This document shows, one piece after another, positions 1-7,724 of a stretch of DNA of 22,589 nucleotides (within the stretch, counting starts at the first letter, position 1; each line of letters starts with the position of its first letter). The stretch comes from GCA-002722245 sp038154685. Its GTDB lineage: Bacteria; Bacteroidota; Bacteroidia; Flavobacteriales_C; GCA-002722245. The stretch spans positions 1-22,589 of the forward strand of contig JAYPYW010000051.1 of NCBI GenBank assembly GCA_038154685.1. The letters run 5' to 3'. A program made the translations under genes and the position numbers. The notes under the pieces were generated by a model. The model was not told where the DNA came from and ran no database searches. It saw nothing but the letters and a program-made list of their open reading frames with translations.

Positions 1-594
1 GTTACCAGCAGCTTTGGCTGCACCAGTTCCTCCAGCAGCAGCTCTTGAGTATACGTCTTCAACTTTTACTTTTACAGCAGCATCATAATACTTGTTTACA
101 GGACATGTGAAAATTACCAATTTATAAGTTTCTGATGGTGCAACACCAATATATTGATCTGTAGCAAAAATGAATGGACGAATATAAAGTGCTCCGTCGT
201 CAGTTTTTGGAATCCAATCTTTATCAATCTTTACTAGCTCGCTTAATCCATCTAACATAATTTGAGGATCAATTGTGGCCATACAAAGTCTTTCACAAGA
301 TCTATTTAATCTAGCGAAGTTGTCCATAGGTCTGAATAGGACAACATTCCCTTCAGCATCCAAATGAGCTTTCATTCCCTCAAATACAGATTGTCCGTAA
401 TGAAGAGAGTTAAATGCTGGATTGTATTGTAAATCTTGGAAAGGTAAAATTTCGAAATTCCCCCACTTTCCATCAGCAAAATCAGCAACAAACATGTGGT
501 CAGAGAATACTCTACCAAATTGAATGTTTTCAAAATCAACGCTTCCTAGTCTTGAAGCATCAGTCTTGTTTATTTTAATATCAGTCTTTCCCAT
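1..594 (-). CDS. ilvE: Branched-chain amino acid aminotransferase, N-terminal part (runs off left edge)
   Basis: This is the first 198 codons of a PLP-dependent class IV aminotransferase. The family interconverts leucine, isoleucine and valine with their 2-oxo acids, using glutamate/2-oxoglutarate. It starts at the ATG complementary to 592-594 (MGKTDIKINKT) and stays open to base 1. Motifs typical of the roughly 350-residue type of BCAT are visible: LHYGQSVFEGMKAH near residue 65, a FRPMDNFARLNRSCERLC block, an ALYIRPFIFATDQYIGV block near 135, and GGTGAAKAAGN at the edge, just ahead of where the PLP-binding lysine should lie. The catalytic lysine itself is outside the window. The gene is divergent from htpG. 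A second class IV aminotransferase lies at 7725-8561 but is clearly a different subfamily. The assignment is secure at family level. Confidence 0.93.
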   Translation of the reverse strand, partial: MGKTDIKINKTDASRLGSVDFENIQFGRVFSDHMFVADFADGKWGNFEILPFQDLQYNPAFNSLHYGQSVFEGMKAHLDAEGNVVLFRPMDNFARLNRSCERLCMATIDPQIMLDGLSELVKIDKDWIPKTDDGALYIRPFIFATDQYIGVAPSETYKLVIFTCPVNKYYDAAVKVKVEDVYSRAAAGGTGAAKAAGN

Positions 595-727
595 TTCTCT
601 TTCGAAATTAACGAACCACCTAATTTAAATAAATGATAACAAAATATTCAAACCTTAGACGAGAAATAGTTTTAAACGTGGTATTTGTGGATTGAAATGA
701 AGATTAAATGCGCTGAATTGAAAGAAT

Positions 728-797
728 TGTCAGTACCAAAATGTCGGACTGTTGACTTGTCAGGTGGTTAATCCGCCAAAAAGTACATTTTGACAGG
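728..797. promoter_or_regulatory. Repeated TGAC/GTCA half-sites between ilvE and htpG
   Basis: The 255-base divergent spacer 595-849 holds no gene. It contains a small cluster of related half-sites: TGTCAG at 729-734, the inverted pair TGACTTGTCA at 753-762, and TGACAG at 791-796. A weak hairpin (GGTGG 763-767 with CCGCC 773-777, one G-U pair) lies between them. No perfect TAnnTTTG -7 element was found for either gene. An operator for a dimeric regulator is possible but unproven, because short half-sites like these can occur by chance. Confidence 0.22.
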
Positions 798-849
798 AAA
801 AGCTCAATGGCATTAGCATTGATATAGGCTAATCAAATAAAATTTTAAA

Positions 850-2736
850 ATGGCACAAGGAAATATTAATGTTCAAGCGGAAAATATCTTTCCAATCATT
901 AAGCAATTTTTATACTCCGATCAGGAGATTTTTTTAAGAGAATTAGTTTCAAACGCAGTTGATGCTTGTAGAAAACTTCAGGCGCTTTCTTCAATGGGAG
1001 AAGCAAAAGGAGATTTAGGTGAGTTACTTGTTGAAGTAATTGCCGATAAAGAAGCAAATACCTTAACTATTCGTGATAACGGATTAGGAATGACTGGAGA
1101 AGAGATTGAGAAATATATTGCTCAAATCGCTTTCTCAGGGGCTGAAGAGTTCGTTCAGAAATACCAAGATAAGGCTGATGGAATTATCGGTCACTTCGGA
1201 TTAGGTTTCTTCTCAGCATTTATGGTTGCTGACAAAGTAGAGGTTTTCTCAAAGTCTTTCAAAGAAGGAACTTCAGGAGCAAGATGGATTTGTGAAGGAA
1301 GTACTACTTACGAATTAAACGAAGAAGAAAAGGAAACAAGAGGTACAGATATCGTTCTACATATCTCTGAGGATGCTAAAGATTATTTAGAGCAAGCTAA
1401 AATTTCAGAGCTTCTAACTAAGTACTGTAAGTTCTTACCAGTTCCAGTTAAGTTTGGGACTAAGGAAGAAACTTTACCAACTCCAGAGGCTAAAGAGGGA
1501 GAAGAAGCTCCAGAGCCTCAAACAATCACAGTTGATAATGTTATTAATAATCCTTCTCCAGCTTGGACTAAAGCTCCAGCTGATTTAGAAGGAGATGATT
1601 ACAAGAACTTCTACAGAGAGCTTTATCCATACTCATTTGATGAGCCTTTATTCCATATCCACTTAAATGTAGATTATCCATTTAACTTAACGGGGATTTT
1701 ATATTTCCCTAAGTTGAGTCAGAACATGGAGGTTCAGAAAAACAAGATTCAATTATACTGTAATCAGGTTTTCGTAACTGATCAGGTTGAAGGGATTGTT
1801 CCAGATTTTTTAACACTTTTACATGGTGTTATAGATTCTCCAGATATTCCATTAAACGTTTCAAGATCATACTTACAAGCAGATCAAAATGTTAAGAAAA
1901 TCTCTTCTCATATTACTAAAAAGGTTGCTGATAAGTTGAAGCAGTTGGCTACTAAGGATAGAGAGGAATTTGAAAAGAAATGGGATGATATTAAAGTATT
2001 CATCGAGTTTGGTTTATTAAGTGATGACAAGTTTGCGGATAAAGCGAAGAAGTTCATGCTTTATAAAAACGTAAAAGAAGAATTCTTCTTAATCGACGAG
2101 TACATCGAGAAAATTAAAGTTGCTCAAGAGAATAAAGACAAGAAAACTGTTGTGCTTTATACACATGATAAGGAAGCGCATCACTCAGCAATTGCTAAAG
2201 CAGAAGAAAGAGGTTATGATGTTCTTGTTTTAGATACAGCATTAAGTTCTCACTTAGTAAATAAGTTAGAGCAAGATTTAACTGATGTGACTTTCGCAAG
2301 AATCGACTCTGATACTATTGATAAGTTAATTGCAAAGGACGAAGAAATCCCAAGCAAACTTTCGAAAGAAGAAGAGGAGCAATTAAAACCAGTTATCGAA
2401 GGTGTTGTAAATACTACCACTTATACTGTTCAGTTTGAAAGCTTAAGTGAAACTGATGCACCTATTCAAATTACACAAAGTGAATTCATGAGAAGAATGA
2501 TGGAAATGCAGCGCGTTGGCGGACAAGGTGGAATGATGGGGAATATGCCTGAGTCGTACAATATGGTTGTTAACTCTAATCACCCACTTGTTGGAAAGAT
2601 CTTAAAAGAAGGTGATTCCGAAACACAGCAGAAGTTGGCCAAACAAGCAGCTGATTTAGCATTGTTGTCAGTCGGTTTATTAAAAGGGAAAGATTTAACC
2701 GATTTTGTTAACAGATCAATTGAAATAATAGAATAA
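850..2736 (+). CDS. htpG: Molecular chaperone HtpG (bacterial Hsp90)
   Basis: This is a cytosolic ATP-dependent homodimeric chaperone of the Hsp90 family. At 628 residues it has normal bacterial length. The N-terminal GHKL ATPase shows the helix EIFLRELVSNAVDA (about 27-40; its Glu and Asn are the catalytic and Mg-binding residues), DNGLGMT (about 76-82) and the lid/glycine motif GIIGHFGLGFFSAF (about 111-124). The middle domain has the conserved PLNVSRSYLQ segment. The C-terminal dimerisation domain ends with NHPLVGKIL and a Met-rich stretch (MRRMMEMQRVGGQGG). A Pro/Glu-rich insert near residues 208-225 and SNAVDA in place of SNASDA match my recollection of Bacteroidota HtpG. The gene stands alone: it is divergent from ilvE upstream and closed by a terminator immediately downstream. 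The start ATG is unambiguous. Confidence 0.98.
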   Translation: MAQGNINVQAENIFPIIKQFLYSDQEIFLRELVSNAVDACRKLQALSSMGEAKGDLGELLVEVIADKEANTLTIRDNGLGMTGEEIEKYIAQIAFSGAEEFVQKYQDKADGIIGHFGLGFFSAFMVADKVEVFSKSFKEGTSGARWICEGSTTYELNEEEKETRGTDIVLHISEDAKDYLEQAKISELLTKYCKFLPVPVKFGTKEETLPTPEAKEGEEAPEPQTITVDNVINNPSPAWTKAPADLEGDDYKNFYRELYPYSFDEPLFHIHLNVDYPFNLTGILYFPKLSQNMEVQKNKIQLYCNQVFVTDQVEGIVPDFLTLLHGVIDSPDIPLNVSRSYLQADQNVKKISSHITKKVADKLKQLATKDREEFEKKWDDIKVFIEFGLLSDDKFADKAKKFMLYKNVKEEFFLIDEYIEKIKVAQENKDKKTVVLYTHDKEAHHSAIAKAEERGYDVLVLDTALSSHLVNKLEQDLTDVTFARIDSDTIDKLIAKDEEIPSKLSKEEEEQLKPVIEGVVNTTTYTVQFESLSETDAPIQITQSEFMRRMMEMQRVGGQGGMMGNMPESYNMVVNSNHPLVGKILKEGDSETQQKLAKQAADLALLSVGLLKGKDLTDFVNRSIEIIE

Positions 2737-2749
2737 TAAAAATCAAATT

Positions 2750-2777
2750 CATCCCGCTTTTCGCGGGATGTTTTTTT
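2750..2777 (+). terminator. Intrinsic terminator after htpG
   Basis: A perfect 8-bp stem (CATCCCGC 2750-2757 with GCGGGATG 2763-2770) and a 5-base loop are followed by seven T at 2771-2777. It lies 14 bases after the htpG stop codon and 24 bases before lemA, so it separates htpG from the next transcription unit. Confidence 0.92.
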
Positions 2778-2801
2778 GGTATAACTTTAAAAGAAAAAGA
2801 A

Positions 2802-3425
2802 ATGAAAAAAGGAGAAATAGCTCTTGTAGTAGTTGGAGGTTTAGCTATCGTTGGTGTAATTGTTTGGATTGCAATGTTTTTTAGTTCTATTGGAACTTAT
2901 GATGAGGCTGTTGGTCTTCAAGAAGGAACATCAGAATCTTGGGCAAATGTAGAAGCAACATACCAAAGAAGAGCTGATTTAATACCAAATTTAGTTTCAA
3001 CTGTAAAAGGTTATGCGGCTCAAGAGAAAGAAGTGCTTTTGGGAATCACGGAAGCAAGAGCTTCAGTTGGAAAGGTTACTATTGATGCAAATAAATTAAA
3101 GCCAGAAAATATCAAAGCCTACCAACAAGCACAATCAGGTTTAACTCAGGCTTTATCTCGATTATTAATGGTTCAAGAAAGATATCCAGATTTAAAGTCA
3201 AATCAGAACTTTATGCAGTTACAAGCACAATTAGAGGGAACTGAAAATAGAATTAATGTTGCAAGACAGAGATATAACGGAACTGTTAAAAAGTATAATA
3301 CTTTTATTAGAGGATTTTGGCAAAAGCTATTTCTTGGTTGGAGAGCTGAAGAAGGAGAGTTTGAAAAGAAAGGAATGTTCGAAGCAGATAAAGGAGCTGA
3401 AAATGCACCAAAAGTTGAGTTTTAA
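2802..3425 (+). CDS. lemA: LemA family protein
   Basis: LemA proteins are small membrane-anchored helical-bundle proteins of unclear biochemical function that are often encoded beside TPM-domain proteins. Here an N-terminal membrane segment (about 7-29) is followed by the family's signature WANVEATYQRRADLIPNLV (about 47-65) and TVKGYAAQEKEVL. Long helices follow, including RLLMVQERYPDLKSNQNFMQLQAQLE in two parts. At 207 residues it is of normal length. The C-terminal segment is somewhat divergent: where relatives usually have an FPxxxxA-type motif, this one reads IRGFWQKLFLGW. It is the first gene of a packed cluster, and its stop codon shares one base with the start of the next gene, which indicates translational coupling. 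Confidence 0.93.
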   Translation: MKKGEIALVVVGGLAIVGVIVWIAMFFSSIGTYDEAVGLQEGTSESWANVEATYQRRADLIPNLVSTVKGYAAQEKEVLLGITEARASVGKVTIDANKLKPENIKAYQQAQSGLTQALSRLLMVQERYPDLKSNQNFMQLQAQLEGTENRINVARQRYNGTVKKYNTFIRGFWQKLFLGWRAEEGEFEKKGMFEADKGAENAPKVEF

Positions 3426-3868
3426 TGAAAGCTAAAGAGTTATTTACAGACGATTTACGAAAGCAAGTTGTTCAAGCGGTTGAGCAGGCTGAGTTAAATA
3501 CATCCGGAGAGGTTAGGGTTCATGTGGACGATAACTGTAAGGGAGATGTTTTAGATAGAGCAGCTTTTGTTTTTGAGAAATTAGAAATGCATAAAACGGA
3601 ACTTCGCAATGGGGTTCTGTTTTATTTAGCGGTTGCCGACAGAAAGTTTGCCATTTTGGGGGACGCAGGAATTAATCAAAAAGTACCAGAAAATTTTTGG
3701 GATGAGATTAAAAACGATGTAATTACTCATTTTAAAAATGGTGATTTTGCAGGTGGCTTGTCAGCAGGTATTATTAAAGCAGGAGAGCAGTTAAAAGCTC
3801 ATTTCCCATATCAGGAGGATGATGTAAATGAATTAGATGATGAAATTTCGTTTGGTGATGAAGAGTAA
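3425..3868 (+). CDS. TPM-domain protein, soluble (no signal peptide or anchor)
   Basis: This 147-residue protein belongs to the TPM (TLP18.3/Psb32/MOLO-1) phosphatase-like domain family, which is found in photosystem repair factors and many bacterial LemA neighbours. Visible family features are the opening amphipathic helix, NTSGEVRVHVDDNCKGD (about 25-41), ELRNGVLFYLAVADRKFAIL (about 59-78) and a GDAGINQKVP loop. The end is acidic (DELDDEISFGDEE type composition). There is no signal peptide, no transmembrane helix and no Gly-rich tail, unlike the next gene, so it probably acts on the cytoplasmic side. The ATG overlaps the lemA stop by one base. The 3' end overlaps the next gene by about ten bases. 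Any enzymatic activity is inferred only from the family. Confidence 0.88.
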   Translation: MKAKELFTDDLRKQVVQAVEQAELNTSGEVRVHVDDNCKGDVLDRAAFVFEKLEMHKTELRNGVLFYLAVADRKFAILGDAGINQKVPENFWDEIKNDVITHFKNGDFAGGLSAGIIKAGEQLKAHFPYQEDDVNELDDEISFGDEE

Positions 3869-4667
3869 GGTATTATTAGCATTATTCTTCTTAGGTGGTT
3901 TTATAGGGTTAAAAGCACAAGATGATTGTTTCCCTCCAAAAGATCCAAACAATAGTGTTTTAGTTTATGATGAGTCTGACATTTTTTCTGCTGGTGAAGA
4001 AGCTCAATTAAATTCTCGTTTAATTAATGTTAGCAACAATACATCTAATCAAATTGTTGTGGTTGCGGTTAATGATTTATGTGGAAAGGATAAAGCCATG
4101 TATGCCACTGAGCTTGGGCATAAATGGGGCGTTGGAAGAGCAGGGAAGGATAACGGTATAGTTATTCTAATTAAGCCAACTGGAGGTAAAGGACAAAGAA
4201 AGACTTTTATTGCAGTTGGTTATGGCTTGGAAGGAGTTATTCCGGATGCTACCGCTAAAATGATTGTTGAAAATGAGATGATTCCTAATTTTAAGAGCGG
4301 AGCATTTTATAAAGGAGTTGATGCAGCTTTGGACGTTTTAGTTCCACTTGCAAAACAAGAGTTTAATTATCAAGCCTACCAACAAAAGGTTAAAAAGAAA
4401 AAAAGCAGAGGCAGAGGAGGAATGTTTTACTTGCTAATCCTATTCGGTATATTCTATCTCTTATCAAGAATTTTTTCCGCAAGAAGTTATGCGCAAAGAA
4501 ACGGACTAGGGCTTTGGGAAGCTTTTTGGATTGGAAATTTCTTGGGAGGAGGTTTCGGAGGAGGTTCTAGCCGAGGTGGTTGGGACGACTTTAATTCTGG
4601 AGGCGGAGGATTTGGAGGCTTCGGCGGAGGTGGCTTCGGTGGTGGAGGTGCTGGTGGAGACTGGTAA
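3858..4667 (+). CDS. Secreted/membrane TPM-domain protein with Gly-rich C-terminus (YgcG-like)
   Basis: A signal peptide (MKSKVLLALFFLGGFIGLKA, then QDD) is followed by a TPM domain. That domain has VLVYDESDIFSAGEEAQLN, NQIVVVAVNDLCG, GKDNGIVILI, RKTFIAVGYGLEGVIPDA and a final helix. A basic linker (KKKKSRGRG), one membrane helix (MFYLLILFGIFYLLSRIF) and a long Gly/Phe-rich tail ending GGFGGGGFGGGGAGGDW complete it. This is the YgcG-type layout: TPM domain outside, one anchor, then a Gly-rich tail. I chose the ATG at 3858 because it gives a clean signal peptide. An upstream ATG at 3837 would add seven residues in front and remains possible. The gene overlaps the soluble TPM gene. The tail recurs almost exactly in the following, unrelated protein. 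Confidence 0.9.
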   Translation: MKSKVLLALFFLGGFIGLKAQDDCFPPKDPNNSVLVYDESDIFSAGEEAQLNSRLINVSNNTSNQIVVVAVNDLCGKDKAMYATELGHKWGVGRAGKDNGIVILIKPTGGKGQRKTFIAVGYGLEGVIPDATAKMIVENEMIPNFKSGAFYKGVDAALDVLVPLAKQEFNYQAYQQKVKKKKSRGRGGMFYLLILFGIFYLLSRIFSARSYAQRNGLGLWEAFWIGNFLGGGFGGGSSRGGWDDFNSGGGGFGGFGGGGFGGGGAGGDW

Positions 4668-4684
4668 ATCTTAATTTTTGTAGA

Positions 4685-5737
4685 TTGAAATTTAGCCTTT
4701 CCATAATTCTTTTATTCTTATTTCTGGTTCCTTCAGAGGCTGCTATTCTAGCCGAATATAAAGGAAGAGAGGTTGTTAATTATAAAGGGGGACTAGGGTT
4801 AGTTCTGCCCGGATCAAATGATACTGCTTATTTTGAGGAGTTGACTAATGATGAAAGGAAATTAGTTATTCAAGCAATCCTTAATAATGGAAACTATAGT
4901 CCGTATCGTTTGGAGGAGAACGTTCTTCATCCCGAAAATAAATGGAAAGCAAAATATGCTCGAATAGCGGTTGTAATAATCGCCTTAGGTTTCTTAATCA
5001 ATCTGCCTTTCTTTATTCTTTGGGCAAAGCGACAGAAAGGATCGGAGGAAGTTTTATTTTATAATGTTAGAGGGAAGTACACCTATTTATCGGTTCTCGA
5101 TTGGGTGGCTAGATTAGAGCGATTAAATAAATGCCATTTAAAAGCGCAAAGACAAAGAATAGAGGAAGCCTTCAATAGGGCTCAAAAAGTAAATAAATCA
5201 ATAAGAATTTATACCCGCCAAATTCATGATGTAATGCTGATTAAATCATTTGGTAAAAAAATGATTAGAACAGCATTTAACAGGATGGCAACTTATACAA
5301 AGATTGTTTACCTATTGGATATAGCAATTTACCTTTCTATCATAAATGCTACTATTCTATCCTTGAGTGTTGAATACGATTGGGGGCTAGCTGTTGTTTT
5401 AGGTGTTTTGGCTGGTAATATTGTAGCTGCGCCAATTTGGTTTGTTTTTCACCTTATATTTAATCATTGGTTAAAGTACCTAGCCACCCAAGAAATAGAA
5501 AAGGGAAAAGGTGTTGGGTTAAGAATAATAATGGCTCAATTTTATGGAGGCTTTGCCGGTTTAGTTTGGAAAGATCTTCATTTTATTAAAGGTCAATCCT
5601 CCTGGTTAATTGGACCAGAATACGTTGGCTGGGGAATTGGCTTCTCGTCTTTTTCTAGTTTTTCCTCAGGAGGATCTAGCTTTGGAGGTTTCGGAGGAGG
5701 CGGTTTTGGCGGCGGTGGAGCTGGCGGAAGTTGGTAA
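4685..5737 (+). CDS. Membrane protein of unrecognised family with the same Gly-rich tail (paralogue 1)
   Basis: I do not recognise the family. The 350 residues begin at a TTG codon, chosen because it alone gives a signal peptide (MKFSLSIILLFLFLVPSEA). Next come a short extracytoplasmic segment (about 20-90), a membrane helix (about 92-112) and a charged helical region (about 113-200) with WAKRQK, YNVRGKYT and FNRMATYTK. Two hydrophobic segments (about 207-227 and 233-260) follow, and then a Ser/Gly/Phe tail ending GGFGGGGFGGGGAGGSW. The next gene is a paralogue. The layout is reminiscent of DUF2207-type proteins (outside domain, membrane helices, Gly-rich end), but I cannot confirm homology. 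The gene lies 17 bases after the TPM gene and ends overlapping its paralogue, so it is almost certainly co-transcribed. Confidence 0.85.
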   Translation: MKFSLSIILLFLFLVPSEAAILAEYKGREVVNYKGGLGLVLPGSNDTAYFEELTNDERKLVIQAILNNGNYSPYRLEENVLHPENKWKAKYARIAVVIIALGFLINLPFFILWAKRQKGSEEVLFYNVRGKYTYLSVLDWVARLERLNKCHLKAQRQRIEEAFNRAQKVNKSIRIYTRQIHDVMLIKSFGKKMIRTAFNRMATYTKIVYLLDIAIYLSIINATILSLSVEYDWGLAVVLGVLAGNIVAAPIWFVFHLIFNHWLKYLATQEIEKGKGVGLRIIMAQFYGGFAGLVWKDLHFIKGQSSWLIGPEYVGWGIGFSSFSSFSSGGSSFGGFGGGGFGGGGAGGSW

Positions 5738-6591
5738 TGAAAAGAAATGTAATATCCATATTACTCCTGTTTTTTCTCTTAATCTATTTGGATTCTGAGG
5801 CCGGAGTTTATATCCATGGTGGTTCCAAAAGTTTAACTAAAAAGGATGCCGGTTTTATCGCTGAATTCTTGAGGAATAATTTTATATTAACCACTTTTAA
5901 TGTACTCTTCTTAATTCCTTTTTCATTTTGGGCAAAGAAGCAAAAATTGGACGATGAATTGCTTTTGTACCAGGTTAGAGGAAGGTATACCAAGTATAAT
6001 ATTTCCTTGTGGTTGGAGAAGGTTGAGAATGAGTTTGGAGTTAGGTTAACTAAGCACAGAAATAAATTAGATGTTTATGTTAAAGCAGCAAAAAGATCCA
6101 AAAGAAGTTTAAGCGTTTTCAGATCTAAAATCGACGCAATAATTTTCGATGCAGCATTTGGACCAGAGCGCAGAAAGGAGGCATTTTTAAGAATGCATAA
6201 GTATACTAAACTCATTATTTACGGCCAGTTTCTTCAAATTCTTATTACAGTTGGTTATTCTATAGCATATTGGTGGTATGTTGTGAAGAATCCAATGGGA
6301 GCATTTTTTCTTGGTATTTGTACTGCTTTTTTTATCGGTGTGGTTTATTGGTTGCTTTCTAATGTCCTAATGGGGGCAATTATTAAAATTATCGTTAAAA
6401 CAATAACAAGTGTAAAAGGACAAGCTGGATATTGGCATATAGTTTCAGCTCAGTTAAGAGGTTTTTATGGTGCTTTTTGGCCGTTTGTTCCAATGCCTCA
6501 AAAAGCTTTATTAGCAATTTCAGAAATTGAAATGGAAGGTTCTTCATCATTTGTTGATTTCGATGGAGGAGGATCGGAAGGGAATTTTTAA
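5737..6591 (+). CDS. Membrane protein of unrecognised family (paralogue 2)
   Basis: The 284 residues start at an ATG that shares one base with the preceding stop. An in-frame TTG six bases upstream is less likely. There is a signal peptide (MKRNVISILLLFFLLIYLDSEAG) of which the first part is MKRNVISILLLFF, then a membrane helix (about 50-64), a charged helical region and two further hydrophobic segments (about 159-180 and 186-212). Paralogy to the preceding gene is visible at matched positions: WAKKQK (65-70), YQVRGRYT (78-85) and FLRMHKYTK (150-158), in the same order and with similar spacing. It has a much shorter extracytoplasmic segment, and its C-terminus is only a remnant Gly-rich end (DGGGSEGNF). 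Function is unknown. Position in the LemA/TPM cluster suggests an envelope role. Confidence 0.85.
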   Translation: MKRNVISILLLFFLLIYLDSEAGVYIHGGSKSLTKKDAGFIAEFLRNNFILTTFNVLFLIPFSFWAKKQKLDDELLLYQVRGRYTKYNISLWLEKVENEFGVRLTKHRNKLDVYVKAAKRSKRSLSVFRSKIDAIIFDAAFGPERRKEAFLRMHKYTKLIIYGQFLQILITVGYSIAYWWYVVKNPMGAFFLGICTAFFIGVVYWLLSNVLMGAIIKIIVKTITSVKGQAGYWHIVSAQLRGFYGAFWPFVPMPQKALLAISEIEMEGSSSFVDFDGGGSEGNF

Positions 6592-6603
6592 ATTCGAAAA
6601 TAC

Positions 6604-7230
6604 ATGACGCCTTATATCACGTATATAATTTTAGCAATTACTGGTTTGGTTTCTTATCAGGCTTTTCAAGATGGGGGATTGAAATGGAAGTTTATGTTTA
6701 ATGCTTATCAAATTAAGCACCGCAAGGAATGGTATAGGTATTTTAGTCATGGTTTAATCCATGGTGATTGGATGCATTTGGGATTCAATGCTTATGTGTT
6801 ATATAGTTTCGGGAAAATAGTAGAGTTAACTTATGTTTCTCAGTTTGGTGAAGGTAAGGGGCGTTTGAACTTTGTTTTAATGTATGTTGGCGCTTTGGCG
6901 TTTAGTTCGGTTTTTAGCTACGCAAAACATCAAGATAATCCTCATTATAATGCATTGGGTGCTTCTGGTGCCGTTTCCGCAGTGTTATTCTCTTTTATTG
7001 CAATTTATCCTACTGAAGAGTTAATGTTGATGTTTATCCCTATTCCAATAAAAGCTTGGATAATGGGTGGTCTTTATCTTTTGTATTCACACTACATGGC
7101 TAAAAAACAAATGGATAATATTGGTCATGATGCTCATTTTTGGGGAGCAGTTTTCGGATTTGTGGTTACCTTTGTATTTAAACCTGAATTAGTAAGCAGG
7201 TTTATTGATCAAATTACATCTTCAATTTAA
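6604..7230 (+). CDS. Rhomboid family intramembrane serine protease
   Basis: Rhomboids cleave transmembrane substrates within the membrane using a Ser-His dyad. This 208-residue protein has the core: an HGDWMHLGFNAY segment (about 53-64, the HxxxN region near the oxyanion site), the GxSG-type nucleophile motif GASGAVSA with Ser121, and GHDAHFWGAVFG with the probable catalytic His178. About six hydrophobic segments are visible (1-20, 58-76, 88-106, 118-137, 140-162 and 176-194). It starts 12 bases after the second paralogous membrane protein, and its stop shares a base with the next start. Its natural substrate cannot be read from sequence. The neighbouring signal-anchored proteins are candidates by position only. 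Confidence 0.93.
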   Translation: MTPYITYIILAITGLVSYQAFQDGGLKWKFMFNAYQIKHRKEWYRYFSHGLIHGDWMHLGFNAYVLYSFGKIVELTYVSQFGEGKGRLNFVLMYVGALAFSSVFSYAKHQDNPHYNALGASGAVSAVLFSFIAIYPTEELMLMFIPIPIKAWIMGGLYLLYSHYMAKKQMDNIGHDAHFWGAVFGFVVTFVFKPELVSRFIDQITSSI

Positions 7231-7712
7231 TGAACAAAGCAATTTTTTTAGACAGGGACGGAGTTATCAATCATGATCCAGACGATTACACTTACCTTTT
7301 AGAAGAAACTACAATTTTACCTGGCATTATTGAGTTTGCACAAAAAGTAAGAGATAAAGGTTATTTGATTATTGTAATCACTAACCAAGGTGGGGTTGAT
7401 AAAGGTAGGTATACCCATGATCATGTAGCTGCGGTAAATAACTTTATTGAAGGAGAGTTTAACAAAGCGGGCGTTCAAATTGAAGGGTTTTTCTATTGTC
7501 CCCACCATAATGCTTTGCAAGCTTGTTTGTGCAGGAAACCTGATTCATTGTTAATAGAAAGAGGTTTGTATAAATACAATGTAGATCCAAGTAAATCTTA
7601 CTTTATAGGAGATAAGTGGCGTGATGTTGAGTGTGGTGAGAAAGCTGGAGTGACAGGGATTAAAATTGATGTTAATGTAATTAGCGATACCCTTATTGAT
7701 CAAATAGCCTAA
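7230..7712 (+). CDS. gmhB: D-glycero-D-manno-heptose-1,7-bisphosphate 7-phosphatase-like HAD phosphatase
   Basis: This is a 160-residue HAD-IIIA phosphatase. GmhB removes the C7 phosphate of heptose bisphosphate in the ADP-heptose (LPS core) pathway. Motif I is FLDRDGVIN (Asp8 nucleophile, Asp10 acid/base). Motif II is the Thr in VITNQGG (about 49-55). The zinc site is CPHH...CLC with Cys90, His92, Cys99 and Cys101, followed by RKPD. Motif IV is FIGDKWRD (Asp128 region). The spacing fits GmhB and also the related N-terminal half of HisB. GmhB is preferred because no histidine genes are nearby and the protein stands alone. Its ATG overlaps the rhomboid stop codon, so it appears to be the seventh gene of the cluster. 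Confidence 0.88.
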   Translation: MNKAIFLDRDGVINHDPDDYTYLLEETTILPGIIEFAQKVRDKGYLIIVITNQGGVDKGRYTHDHVAAVNNFIEGEFNKAGVQIEGFFYCPHHNALQACLCRKPDSLLIERGLYKYNVDPSKSYFIGDKWRDVECGEKAGVTGIKIDVNVISDTLIDQIA

Positions 7713-7724
7713 AAACTTTTAGTT

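Noticed and set aside
4556..4664. Gly-rich coding repeats as a tandem DNA repeat or CRISPR-like array
   Set aside because: The repetition is at protein level within an open reading frame. Unit spacing is irregular and codons vary.
5610..5798. A small plus-strand frame across the end of the first paralogous membrane protein
   Set aside because: It overlaps real genes in another frame and its sequence is a shadow of the Gly-rich tail codons.
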